Assembly: GCA_903844135.1 (NCBI GenBank)
Contig: CAIMSN010000071.1
Coordinates: 1 to 64,000 of the forward strand
Reading direction: 5' to 3'
Length of the DNA stretch: 64,000 bases
Origin: an uncultured Rhodospirillales bacterium
GTDB taxonomy: Bacteria > Pseudomonadota > Alphaproteobacteria > Acetobacterales > Acetobacteraceae
This document shows, piece after piece, positions 32,775 through 40,277 of this stretch. Numbering within the stretch: position 1 is the first letter of the stretch; every line of letters begins with the position of its first letter. The notes below the pieces were generated by a model that was given only the letters and a program-made list of their open reading frames with translations, was not told the DNA's origin and ran no database searches. Made by a program: the position numbers and the translations under genes.

Positions 32775-33561
32775 ATGCCCACGGAGTATTGGCGCTCGCC
32801 GGAGACGATCGATAGCCTGAAACGCCTCGAACGCCCCGGCTTCGCCGTCGAATTCCTGCGCCGCAACCTTGATTATCGCCGCGATTTCGCCCGGACACAG
32901 CGCCAGATCGCGCGCGCCTCCGTCGATGCCGAGACTGCTCGCGTCAGTCTCGCTCGGCGCTGGGGGTTGCGCTTTCGCCCATGACCCCGCGTCTCCGGTT
33001 GGGTCCGAACCCGTCATGTGGCTGCCGGAGATCGCTCCGGCGACATTGATGCTGGAAGCGATGCCTGACGGTTTCCAACCGGTCGCTACGCTCGATGCCG
33101 CCCAACTTGGAACTGTCGTTGCCGATCTCATTGACGGCAACGGACGCGAGATCGTCGTGGTGGACGGTGTAGACGAATTGCACATCCGCCTCCAGGCCGA
33201 GCACGCTTCGTCCCGGCCCGCGGTTCTCGTCCCCATTGATAGCGCGTCCCTGCTTCGGCTCGACGTCGCCTCGCGGTTTGTGCGCCGCCTATGCGGCCAG
33301 CGCGTCAAACTTCTCCCACCGGCCCTTCGGCTGACCGCGATGCAGAGGACCCGGCTGATCCGCCTGCTGCATGCGTTTGACGTTCATGAGGCCGGTGGCG
33401 GCGCTCGTGATGTCGCCGAGATCGTACTCCGATCCGATCAAGCAAGCTTCCCGTCCGTCGAATGGAAAGACTCGCACGCTCGTCGAGCTGCCAACCGCCT
33501 GCTTCACGACTCGATCGCTTTGGTCCAGCGCGGCTACCTGAAACTTCTGCGCGGCGGCTAG
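32775..33561 (+). CDS. FseA-like activator (DUF6499-DUF2285) split by a +1 frame change
   Basis: Frame 1 (32775-32984) encodes a 69-residue DUF6499 domain (MPTEYWRSPETIDSLKRLER, FAVEFLRRNLDYRRDF) and stops at TGA 32982. The +1 frame continues the protein from RRWGLR into FAHDPASPVG and through a DUF2285 C-terminus (MQRTRLIRLLHAFDVHEAGG, then RRAANRLLHDSIALV) to 33561. Together they give about 260 residues. In ICEMlSymR7A the activator FseA is made from two such frames by programmed +1 frameshifting. RBS AGAGGAA precedes 32775. Confidence 0.7.
32970..32984 (+). other. Candidate +1 programmed frameshift site
   Basis: Frame 1 reads CGC TTT CGC CCA TGA. Skipping one T (or slipping UUU to UUC) gives CGC TTC GCC CAT GAC and enters the long DUF2285 frame. 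UUU-C is a classical +1 slip context, and a stop follows within three codons. A one-base insertion that broke the gene is the alternative. Confidence 0.55.
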
Positions 33562-33769
33562 CTCGTCGGTTACACCAGACATCCTCGATCCCTACCGTGG
33601 CTGCGCTTCTTCCCTCGCGCAGATACGCTCACCTCCGCGCCGGGCACGCCAAGGGGGACACACCCCTTCGAAAATCTTCGTCCACCCCCAACGCCTGATC
33701 CCTCCGCCACCTTGACCCCGACATGCCGCGACTTGGCCGCGGCGCTTCGAGGCAAGACGGAGGCATCCC

Positions 33770-34021
33770 ATGCTCGACAAACCCGCGCAGCTCGCCACGC
33801 GCTACGTCCGAACCCATGAGGCCGCGCGCCTCCTCGGCATCTCACCGCGCACGTTGGAGAAATATCGCTGCCACGGCAGCGGCCCCACCTTCCGCAAACT
33901 CGGCGGGCGCGTGGTCTACGCCGTGGGCGATCTTGAGGCCTGGGCCGACCAAGCCGCGTGCAGCTCGACGTCCGATCCTCGCTATGTCGAGGCTCGCGCC
34001 GCCGGCCACGCGCATCGTTGA
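33770..34021 (+). CDS. Excisionase-like HTH protein, RdfS/AlpA-like
   Basis: An 83-residue MerR/excisionase-type HTH: YVRTHEAARLLGISPRTLEK, then GPTFRKLGGRVVYAVGDLEA. RdfS of ICEMlSymR7A is a protein of this type that promotes excision, lies downstream of fseA and is activated by it. Here the order is the same. RBS GGAGG lies a few bases before the ATG. Confidence 0.75.
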   Translation: MLDKPAQLATRYVRTHEAARLLGISPRTLEKYRCHGSGPTFRKLGGRVVYAVGDLEAWADQAACSSTSDPRYVEARAAGHAHR

Positions 34022-34034
34022 GCGAACCTCGCCG

Positions 34035-35147
34035 ATGTCGCGCCGCCTCATCACCGCCAGCGAACGGAGCAAGCTCGATCCGTTCATCGTCGCCACCGGC
34101 GACGCCAGCCCGCGCGATCAGCGCGACCTGATGGAGCGGCCGTTCTTCTCCCTCGCCAAAGCCAGGCGCACGGCACCGATCCTCTACGAAACTGCCGGCG
34201 TTCGGGTCGAGGTCTACGCCGTGCCCGAGCACGGTATGGCGACCATCTGGGACGCCGACGTGCTGATCTGGGCGGGGAGCCAGATCGTCGAGGCTGAGAA
34301 CCTCGGATTCAAGACCTCGCGCTTCCTCCGCTTCACGCCCTATCAGCTTCTGACAGCGATCGGGCGGCAAACAGGGGCCCGCGACTATAAGCTCCTGAAG
34401 GGCGCGCTCGCTCGCCTGCAGTCGACCGTCATCCGCACGACGATCCGCAACGGCGAACATTGGCGGCGCCACCAGTTCTCCTGGATCAACGAATGGGAGG
34501 AATGCACCACACGCGACGGCCGCGTCGAGGGCATGGAGTTTGTGCTGCCCGACTGGTTCTACCGCGGCGTCATCGACCGCTCGCTCGTCCTGGCCATCGA
34601 CCCGGCCTACTTCCGGCTAACCGGCGGCATCGAGCGCTGGCTCTATCGCGTCGCTCGCAAGCACGCCGGCCGCCAGCCCAAAGGCTGGCTGTTCGAGATC
34701 GCGCATCTCCACGAAAAGTCCGGAAGCCTGGTGCGCGTCTCGGATTTCGCGATCCAGATCCGGCGCGTCGCCGCGCGCCAGCCGCTGCCCGGCTATCGGC
34801 TGCGCATCGAGTGGCAGGGTCGCCGCGAGATGCTGCGCATCCTGCCGGCTCACTTATCCACAGCCCCTGTGGATGGCGCTGTGGAAACGCTCGGGACTTC
34901 GCACGCAACCGGTATCGGGATTTCGCACGCAGCCCTATCGGGACTTCGCACGCACGAACCGCAGCTAACGCTTTGGCCGGAAACCGCGATTCCGGGCCTT
35001 AACTTAGAATCTAACTCAGAATCTAACTCTTGTATTTGGCCCGCGCGATCTGCGGATAAGCGCGCCACCTCCGCTGCGCAGGCCTTCGAACCACCGGCGC
35101 GACAGCCGTCGCTGCCCTTCGGCCGCAAGCCGGGAGGGAAGAGATGA
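34035..35147 (+). CDS. repA: Replication initiator protein A (RPA family)
   Basis: A 370-residue protein of the replication-initiator-A family (DLMERPFFSLAKARRTAPIL near residue 30; TIWDADVLIWAGSQI; FKTSRFLRFTPYQLLTAIGR). It should start replication of the excised ICE circle or of a plasmid form. The 3' quarter of the gene also carries DnaA-box, iteron and AT-rich repeats, listed separately; the C-terminal residues they encode (about 275-335) look like linker. It overlaps parA by ATGA. Confidence 0.85.
   Translation: MSRRLITASERSKLDPFIVATGDASPRDQRDLMERPFFSLAKARRTAPILYETAGVRVEVYAVPEHGMATIWDADVLIWAGSQIVEAENLGFKTSRFLRFTPYQLLTAIGRQTGARDYKLLKGALARLQSTVIRTTIRNGEHWRRHQFSWINEWEECTTRDGRVEGMEFVLPDWFYRGVIDRSLVLAIDPAYFRLTGGIERWLYRVARKHAGRQPKGWLFEIAHLHEKSGSLVRVSDFAIQIRRVAARQPLPGYRLRIEWQGRREMLRILPAHLSTAPVDGAVETLGTSHATGIGISHAALSGLRTHEPQLTLWPETAIPGLNLESNSESNSCIWPARSADKRATSAAQAFEPPARQPSLPFGRKPGGKR
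34854..34876 (+). other. DnaA box and inverted partner (oriV part 1)
   Basis: TTATCCACA (34854-34862) is a perfect DnaA box. Five bases later TGTGGATGG (34868-34876) is an inverted box matching 7 of 9 positions. Both lie inside repA. Confidence 0.65.
34891..34954 (+). repeat. Three 17-bp iterons (oriV part 2)
   Basis: TCGGGAYTTCGCACGCA occurs at 34891-34907, 34915-34931 and 34938-34954, differing only at one C/T position. The periods are 24 and 23 bp, about two helical turns, as expected for initiator-binding iterons. They sit just after the DnaA boxes. Confidence 0.75.
35006..35029 (+). repeat. AT-rich tandem 12-mers (oriV part 3, candidate unwinding element)
   Basis: AGAATCTAACTC is repeated twice without a gap (35006-35017 and 35018-35029) and is followed by TTGTATTTGG. 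It is a local AT-rich patch in a GC-rich gene and lies 51 bp after the last iteron. Confidence 0.6.
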
Positions 35148-35782
35148 TCGTCGCTCTGCTCAACCAGAAGGGCGGCGTCGGCAAGACCACGCTTGCGCTT
35201 CATCTCGCCGGCGAGCTGGCCCTGCACGGCAAGCGTGTCACGCTGATCGATGCAGACCCGCAGGGCTCAGCGCTCGATTGGTCGCAGCAGCGGGCGCGGG
35301 AGAACGTCCCTCGGCTCTTCGGAGTCGTGGGGCTCGCGCGCGACACGCTCCATCGCGAAGCGCCGGAGATTGCGCGCACCGCCGATCATGTCGTGATCGA
35401 CGGACCGCCGCGCATCGCTGGCCTGATGCGCTCGGCGCTGCTCGCTGCCGATCTTGTGCTGATCCCGGTGCAGCCGTCACCGTTCGACGGCTGGGCCTCC
35501 GCCGAGATGCTGGGCTTGCTTCGCGAGGAGCGCATCTATCGTCCGCAACTCGCTGCGCGCTTCGTGTTGAACCGCTGCGCCGCGCGCACGGTGATCGCCC
35601 GCGAAACAGCGGAAACGCTCGCCGATCACGATCCGCCGGTGCTCTCCAGCACCATCGGCCAGCGCGTTGTCTTTGCCGACGCCGCACAGTCCGGCCGCCT
35701 CGTGTTCGAGCTGGCCGAGCAGAGCGCTGCCGTCCGCGAGATCGCCGCGCTCGCCGCTGAAGTCGCGAGGATCGCGCCATGA
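35144..35782 (+). CDS. parA: ParA-family partition ATPase
   Basis: A 212-residue ParA/MinD-type ATPase: deviant Walker A QKGGVGKTT at residues 8-16, Walker A' LIDADPQGSALDW, and Walker B HVVIDGPPR. The short form without an N-terminal HTH is typical of ParF-like plasmid and ICE partition ATPases. It is coupled to repA upstream and to the 84-residue protein downstream by ATGA overlaps. Confidence 0.92.
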   Translation: MIVALLNQKGGVGKTTLALHLAGELALHGKRVTLIDADPQGSALDWSQQRARENVPRLFGVVGLARDTLHREAPEIARTADHVVIDGPPRIAGLMRSALLAADLVLIPVQPSPFDGWASAEMLGLLREERIYRPQLAARFVLNRCAARTVIARETAETLADHDPPVLSSTIGQRVVFADAAQSGRLVFELAEQSAAVREIAALAAEVARIAP

Positions 35783-36033
35783 GCGAGCGCGCCACCCGAC
35801 GCGGCTTCGCCGCCCGGCCCGGCGACGCCGAGAGCTGGATCAAGACACCGGAAGGGCCAAGCCGGCCCGGCGATGAGCTCTCCGCCTTCACCGCCCGGTT
35901 GACGATCGACGTCACGCCGGCGCTGCGCGGCCGCATCAAGGTCGCCGCTTTCCGGCGTGGGATCACCGTGGCCGACATGCTGCGCGACCTCTTCGCGCGC
36001 GAATTCCCCGCCGATCGCGGAGAGAGCGCATGA
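35779..36033 (+). CDS. Small partition partner of ParA (RHH-like)
   Basis: An 84-residue protein. The C-terminal half (FTARLTIDVTPALRGRIKV, then AFRRGITVADMLRDLFAR) has the strand-helix-helix pattern of ribbon-helix-helix DNA-binding proteins. ParF-like ATPases pair with such small centromere-binding proteins (ParG-like). It overlaps parA and the DUF2840 gene by 4 bp each. Confidence 0.7.
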   Translation: MSERATRRGFAARPGDAESWIKTPEGPSRPGDELSAFTARLTIDVTPALRGRIKVAAFRRGITVADMLRDLFAREFPADRGESA

Positions 36034-36548
36034 ACGACAACGAGCCGTCGCCGCCGCGCGTCATGCCGTCATCGCATCAGCGCACCGTCGCACTCACCCA
36101 TGTCGAGCTGACCTGGATCGAGAAGAGGATCGAGCACTGGCTGCGCTTCGGCCGCCGCGCCGAGGAGAAGATCCTCGATCGCCGTCGCAGCATCTCCAGC
36201 TTCATGCCAGGCAGCATTTTCGCGTTCGTGCGCTGGGCGTCGAACGACTACGGCACCGTGGTTTCGCGCCTGGATATCGTCCGTGCGGTCGAGCCTGGCG
36301 CACCCTTCCAGACACTGCCCTTCGTGCGCCCTGGCGGCGAAATCCTGCTGCGCGTCGATAGCTGGCCGAAGGTCGAGCGCGTGCTGCAGGCGATCGACGC
36401 CGTTGAGGCGCTGGGCATCGATCCCGACGACGCCGCGCCGGAATACTGGCGCCACCTCCACAACCGTCTCGCCGCCGGCCATGAGCCGCGCCCCTACACG
36501 CGCGATCAGCACGCCGCCTGGCTCAAGCGCAGGAGCGTCACGCTATGA
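36030..36548 (+). CDS. DUF2840 family protein
   Basis: A 172-residue DUF2840 protein (LTHVELTWIEKRIEHWLRFG, then RRSISSFMPGSIFAFVRWAS). It is found next to traF-type peptidases in this ICE family, with unknown function. It overlaps both neighbours by ATGA. Confidence 0.85.
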   Translation: MNDNEPSPPRVMPSSHQRTVALTHVELTWIEKRIEHWLRFGRRAEEKILDRRRSISSFMPGSIFAFVRWASNDYGTVVSRLDIVRAVEPGAPFQTLPFVRPGGEILLRVDSWPKVERVLQAIDAVEALGIDPDDAAPEYWRHLHNRLAAGHEPRPYTRDQHAAWLKRRSVTL

Positions 36549-37090
36549 CCCGCTTCGGCTACGTCATGACGACGTATTTCGCGATGCTCCTCTTCATCGG
36601 CTTGGCTTTCGTCCATCCGGCGCCGCGCCTGATCTGGAACGCCACGGCGAGCACGCCGACCGGGCTCTATGCTCTCCGTCCGGCCGGACAGCTCCACGCG
36701 CTCGAACTGGTCGCCGTGCGCGCGCCCGAACCGATCGCCAGCTACCTTGCTGATGGCGGCTTCCTGCCCAAGGGCGTGCCGCTGCTGAAGCATGTGATGG
36801 CGCTGCCCGGGCAGACGGTGTGCCGCACAAGCGACGCAATCACCGTCGATCACATCGGCGTCGGCGCGGCGCGTGAACGCGATCACCTCGGCCGTCCGCT
36901 GCCGCGCTGGAGCGGCTGCCACACCCTCGGCCCCGGCGAAGTCTTCCTCATGAACCCGACCGTCCCGGACAGCCTGGACGGCCGCTATTTCGGCGCGCTT
37001 CCCACCACCGCGATCGTCGCCCGCGCGGTCCCGCTGTGGACCGACGAGACCGGTGACGGCCGGTTCGTGTGGCGTGCCGCCACCGATTGA
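36545..37090 (+). CDS. traF: TraF-type S26 signal peptidase
   Basis: A 181-residue membrane-anchored S26 protease: N-terminal helix (residues 8-27), catalytic Ser in NATASTPTGLYAL and general-base Lys in PLLKHVMALPGQTV. In RP4-like systems TraF processes and cyclises the TrbC pilin. The trbC substrate is encoded at 43953-44294. Confidence 0.9.
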   Translation: MTRFGYVMTTYFAMLLFIGLAFVHPAPRLIWNATASTPTGLYALRPAGQLHALELVAVRAPEPIASYLADGGFLPKGVPLLKHVMALPGQTVCRTSDAITVDHIGVGAARERDHLGRPLPRWSGCHTLGPGEVFLMNPTVPDSLDGRYFGALPTTAIVARAVPLWTDETGDGRFVWRAATD

Positions 37091-37126
37091 ACCGCTTCTT
37101 AGGCCCGCCAGCAACGGAGGTTTCCC

Positions 37127-37462
37127 ATGGTGCAGATCGGTCAATTCACCCGCGATAAGTCCGGCTTAACCGGGCGCATCCAGACGCTGTTCTTCACCCA
37201 AGACCTCTCCCTCGTTCCGGCCGAATCCTCGGATGCCGAGAACGCGCCTGACTATCGCATCCACATGGGCGACGCCGATGGTCCGGAGATCGGCGCGGGC
37301 TGGAAGCGCACCGGCGAGAAAGCCGGCGAATACGTTTCGCTAGTCATCGACGACCCCACCCTCGCGCAGCCGATCCGCGCCAACCTCTTCCAGTCGGGCG
37401 ACGACGAGTCCGCCTGGGTGCTGAACTGGAACCGCCCGCCGAAGCGCGGCGATCGGAGCTGA
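37127..37462 (+). CDS. DUF736 family protein (second copy)
   Basis: A 111-residue DUF736 protein: IGQFTRDKSGLTGRIQTL and DYRIHMGDADGPEIGAGWKR, then YVSLVIDDPTLAQPIRANLF. It diverges clearly from the copy at 31369, so the two are not a recent duplication. It lies between traF and the transglycosylase gene in the transfer operon. RBS GGAGG precedes the ATG. Confidence 0.88.
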   Translation: MVQIGQFTRDKSGLTGRIQTLFFTQDLSLVPAESSDAENAPDYRIHMGDADGPEIGAGWKRTGEKAGEYVSLVIDDPTLAQPIRANLFQSGDDESAWVLNWNRPPKRGDRS

Positions 37463-37466
37463 TCGC

Positions 37467-38183
37467 ATGCGGCGCGCGCTTCTTCTGCTCGCCACCGTGA
37501 CGGCGCTCGGTATGCCCGCCGTCGCCGTCCACGCTCAGGCGGCTCCCATAGCGCTGCAGGCTTCGAGCGACTCCTACGCCGCTCTCGTTGCCGAAGCCGC
37601 GCAACGCTTCGCCATCCCAGCTGCGTGGATTCGGGCGATCATGCGAATCGAGAGCCGTGGTGATCGGCGTGCCGTCTCACCCAAGGGCGCGATGGGCCTG
37701 ATGCAGCTCATGCCCGAAACCTGGGCTGCGCTGCGCGCTCGCTACGGCCTCGGGCGCGACGCGTTCGATCCGCACGACAACATCCTGGCGGGCGCGGCTT
37801 TCCTGCGCGAGATGCACGACCGCTACGGATCGCCGGGATTCCTCGCGGCATACAATGCCGGGCCCGGGCGATACGAAGATTATCGCGACCGCCATCGACC
37901 GCTGCCGCCGGAGACCGTCGCTTACGTGGCAGCACTTGTCCCTTTTGTCGGGGACGGCGCGACCGATGGGCCTGTCCTCGTGGCAACCTCCGGTCCGCCG
38001 TCCTGGACACAGGCGCCGCTCTTCATCATGCGATCGGCAAGCGCTGAACCGGCCGGTCGCGTGCAATCCAAAAAGCCGCCGAGCGACACACCGGCCGTTC
38101 TCGCCGTGCGGGACCTGTCGGCCATCGCGCCGCAATCCGACGATCTGTTCGTCCACGTTGCCTCAGCGGGGCCGAAGCCGTGA
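37467..38183 (+). CDS. Lytic transglycosylase (conjugal transfer)
   Basis: A 238-residue protein with a signal peptide (MRRALLLLATVTALGMPAVA, cleavage near VHAQA). The SLT domain has the catalytic Glu in RIESRGDRRAVSPKGAMGLM and the AYNAGPGRYEDYRD motif. It opens peptidoglycan for the mating channel. The last 70 residues are low-complexity. Confidence 0.9.
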   Translation: MRRALLLLATVTALGMPAVAVHAQAAPIALQASSDSYAALVAEAAQRFAIPAAWIRAIMRIESRGDRRAVSPKGAMGLMQLMPETWAALRARYGLGRDAFDPHDNILAGAAFLREMHDRYGSPGFLAAYNAGPGRYEDYRDRHRPLPPETVAYVAALVPFVGDGATDGPVLVATSGPPSWTQAPLFIMRSASAEPAGRVQSKKPPSDTPAVLAVRDLSAIAPQSDDLFVHVASAGPKP

Positions 38184-38369
38184 TCGCGCCGCTCTCCTGT
38201 CGATGTGCCGCTACATCGCGTCGGTCAGCTCGCGCTTTTCCTGTCGGCTCGGCGTCCTCCGACGTTTCCGGAGGCCACATCGCAGCTCTCGGGCGCGATT
38301 GGGTAGGCAGGCGCAGCACAGCGTTCTTCCGGGAAGAAGGAAGGGCGGACAGGGGAGAAGCACAGAAAC

Positions 38370-38429
38370 CAACCGACCGAGGGCCAGATAAAAGGCCGCA
38401 AGGTGCGGCTCGGTCGGTCGGTTGTTTTT
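38370..38429 (+). terminator. Rho-independent terminator after the transglycosylase gene
   Basis: CAACCGACCGAG (38370-38381) pairs with CTCGGT and CGGTTG (38409-38424, with a 4-base bulge) and is followed by TTTTT. An inner hairpin from ggcc...ggcc fills the loop. It separates the traF operon from the relaxase operon. Confidence 0.6.
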
Positions 38430-38451
38430 GCTTGGGTTTTTCGCTGATCTG

Positions 38452-38482
38452 GCAATGTGCGCCATCCATGCGCAATGTGCGC
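38452..38482 (+). other. Candidate oriT repeats upstream of the relaxase gene
   Basis: GCAATGTGCGC occurs at 38452-38462 and 38472-38482 (20-bp period). Between them TGCGC-N7-GCGCA (38458-38474) forms an inverted repeat. The position, directly upstream of the relaxase gene, is where oriT lies in related elements. The nick site is not identified. Confidence 0.5.
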
Positions 38483-38537
38483 TCGCGCTTCAACGCTCTG
38501 CTGGGCATAGCTTTTCCACACATTGTCGGGGCCGGCC

Positions 38538-40277
38538 ATGGCTGAGGAGAACGACTTCCAGCCGCGGCCAGGCCGCATCCGATCCTCGCGCAGCCAGCGC
38601 GCCAAGCCGTTCATCGCTCAGGCGCTCGCGGCCGCACAGCGCGCCGGCGGCGGCATCTCACGCCAGGGCCTCCTGAGGAGCGGGAGCCGCTCGACCTTCG
38701 GGCGCGGCCGCGTCGCCAGCGTGCGGGCGAACCACCTGCTGACCGGACGGTCCCGGCTGGTGACGGTGAAGGCCCGCGTCGTTCGCCACACCGCGCGCTC
38801 GGCGCCGCTCGGCGCCCATCTGAGCTACCTCCGGCGCGAGGGCGTCACCCGGGACGGGGAGAAGGCGCGGCTGTTCGGTCCCGAGACCGACGACGCCGAT
38901 CCCAAGGCCTTCGCCGAGCGGTGCGAAAAAGACCGCCACCATTTCCGCTTCATCGTCTCGCCCGAAGACGCGCCGGAGATGGCCGACCTCCAGGGCTTCA
39001 CCCGCGAGTTGGTCGGCCAGATGGAGAAGGATCTCGGCACCAAGCTCGACTGGGTCGCAGTCGATCACTGGAACACGCAGCACCCGCATGTCCACATCAT
39101 GGTGCGCGGCGTCGCCGAGGACGGCCAGGACCTGGTCATCTCACGCGACTACATCAAGGAGGGCATGCGCGCGCGCGCCCGGGACCTGGTCACGCAGGAG
39201 CTGGGGCTGCGCAGCGATCTCGATATTCGGCACGCGCTTGAGCGCCAAGTAAATGCCGAGCGCTGGACGCAGCTCGATCGGCAACTGGCTCGCGATGCCG
39301 ATCGGCACGGCGTTATCGACCTGGCCCCCGGCGCCGCTCAGCAGCCCGATGAATTCCATAGCCTAAAGGTCGGTCGCCTACGCCATCTCGAAAGTCTCGG
39401 CCTCGCCCATCAGATCGGGCCCGGCCAGTGGACCTTGGACGAGGCCGCCGAGACGACGCTGCGCGAACTCGGCGAGCGCGGTGACATCATCAAGCGCATC
39501 CATCGCAGCCTGACCGAACACGGCATCGAGCGTGCAACCGCGAGCTATGTTCTCGCTGGCGAGAGCCTCGATGTACCCGTCGTCGGTCGGCTCGTCGATC
39601 GCGGCCTCGACGACGAACTGAAGGGCACCGCATATGCCGTGGTCGACGGCGTCGACGGCCGCACCCACCACATCAAATTCCCCGATCTCGACGCGGCCGG
39701 TGACAGCGCCACAGGTTCCATCGTCGAGCTGCGCACGTTCGACGATACGCAAGGGCGCCGCCGCGTAGCGCTCGCCGTGCGATCCGATCTTTCGATCGAG
39801 AACCAAGTGGCTGCCGGCGGCGCGACCTGGCTTGATCGGCAGGCCATCGCGCGCGACCCCGTGGCGCTCGGCCAGTCCGGCTTCGGCGCCGAGGTTCGCG
39901 ACGCCATGCAACGGCGTGCCGAGCAACTCATCGAGCAGGGCCTTGCCGAACGCCAGGCGCGCGGCATCGTCTTCTCTCACGGCTTGATCGGAACGCTCCG
40001 GCGCCGGGAGGTCGAAGCCTTGGGCGAACGGCTTGCGACCGAGACGGGGCAGCCGTTCAACAAGGCTGCGGCCGGCGAGTATGTCGCTGGCGCCTACCGA
40101 CAGCGCTTCGCGCTCGCCTCGGGCCGCTTCGCCATGATCGACGACGGTCTTGGCTTCCAGCTCGTGCCCTGGACGCCGTCCCTCGAAAAGCAACTCGGCC
40201 GCCACGTCTCCGGCGTCACGCGCAGCGACGGCGGCATCGACTGGGGCTTCGGCAAAAATAGAGGACTCGGGCTATGA
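38538..40277 (+). CDS. rlxS: Relaxase (RlxS/VirD2-like, DUF3363 C-terminus)
   Basis: A 579-residue conjugative relaxase that nicks oriT and is transferred with the DNA. The metal-binding histidines lie in VDHWNTQHPHVHIMVRG, with a catalytic Tyr candidate in GAHLSYLRREG. The C-terminal half (ASYVLAGESLDVPVVGRLVD and beyond) matches DUF3363-type relaxase tails. I chose ATG 38538; TTG 38523 is possible. It overlaps traG by ATGA. Confidence 0.88.
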   Translation: MAEENDFQPRPGRIRSSRSQRAKPFIAQALAAAQRAGGGISRQGLLRSGSRSTFGRGRVASVRANHLLTGRSRLVTVKARVVRHTARSAPLGAHLSYLRREGVTRDGEKARLFGPETDDADPKAFAERCEKDRHHFRFIVSPEDAPEMADLQGFTRELVGQMEKDLGTKLDWVAVDHWNTQHPHVHIMVRGVAEDGQDLVISRDYIKEGMRARARDLVTQELGLRSDLDIRHALERQVNAERWTQLDRQLARDADRHGVIDLAPGAAQQPDEFHSLKVGRLRHLESLGLAHQIGPGQWTLDEAAETTLRELGERGDIIKRIHRSLTEHGIERATASYVLAGESLDVPVVGRLVDRGLDDELKGTAYAVVDGVDGRTHHIKFPDLDAAGDSATGSIVELRTFDDTQGRRRVALAVRSDLSIENQVAAGGATWLDRQAIARDPVALGQSGFGAEVRDAMQRRAEQLIEQGLAERQARGIVFSHGLIGTLRRREVEALGERLATETGQPFNKAAAGEYVAGAYRQRFALASGRFAMIDDGLGFQLVPWTPSLEKQLGRHVSGVTRSDGGIDWGFGKNRGLGL

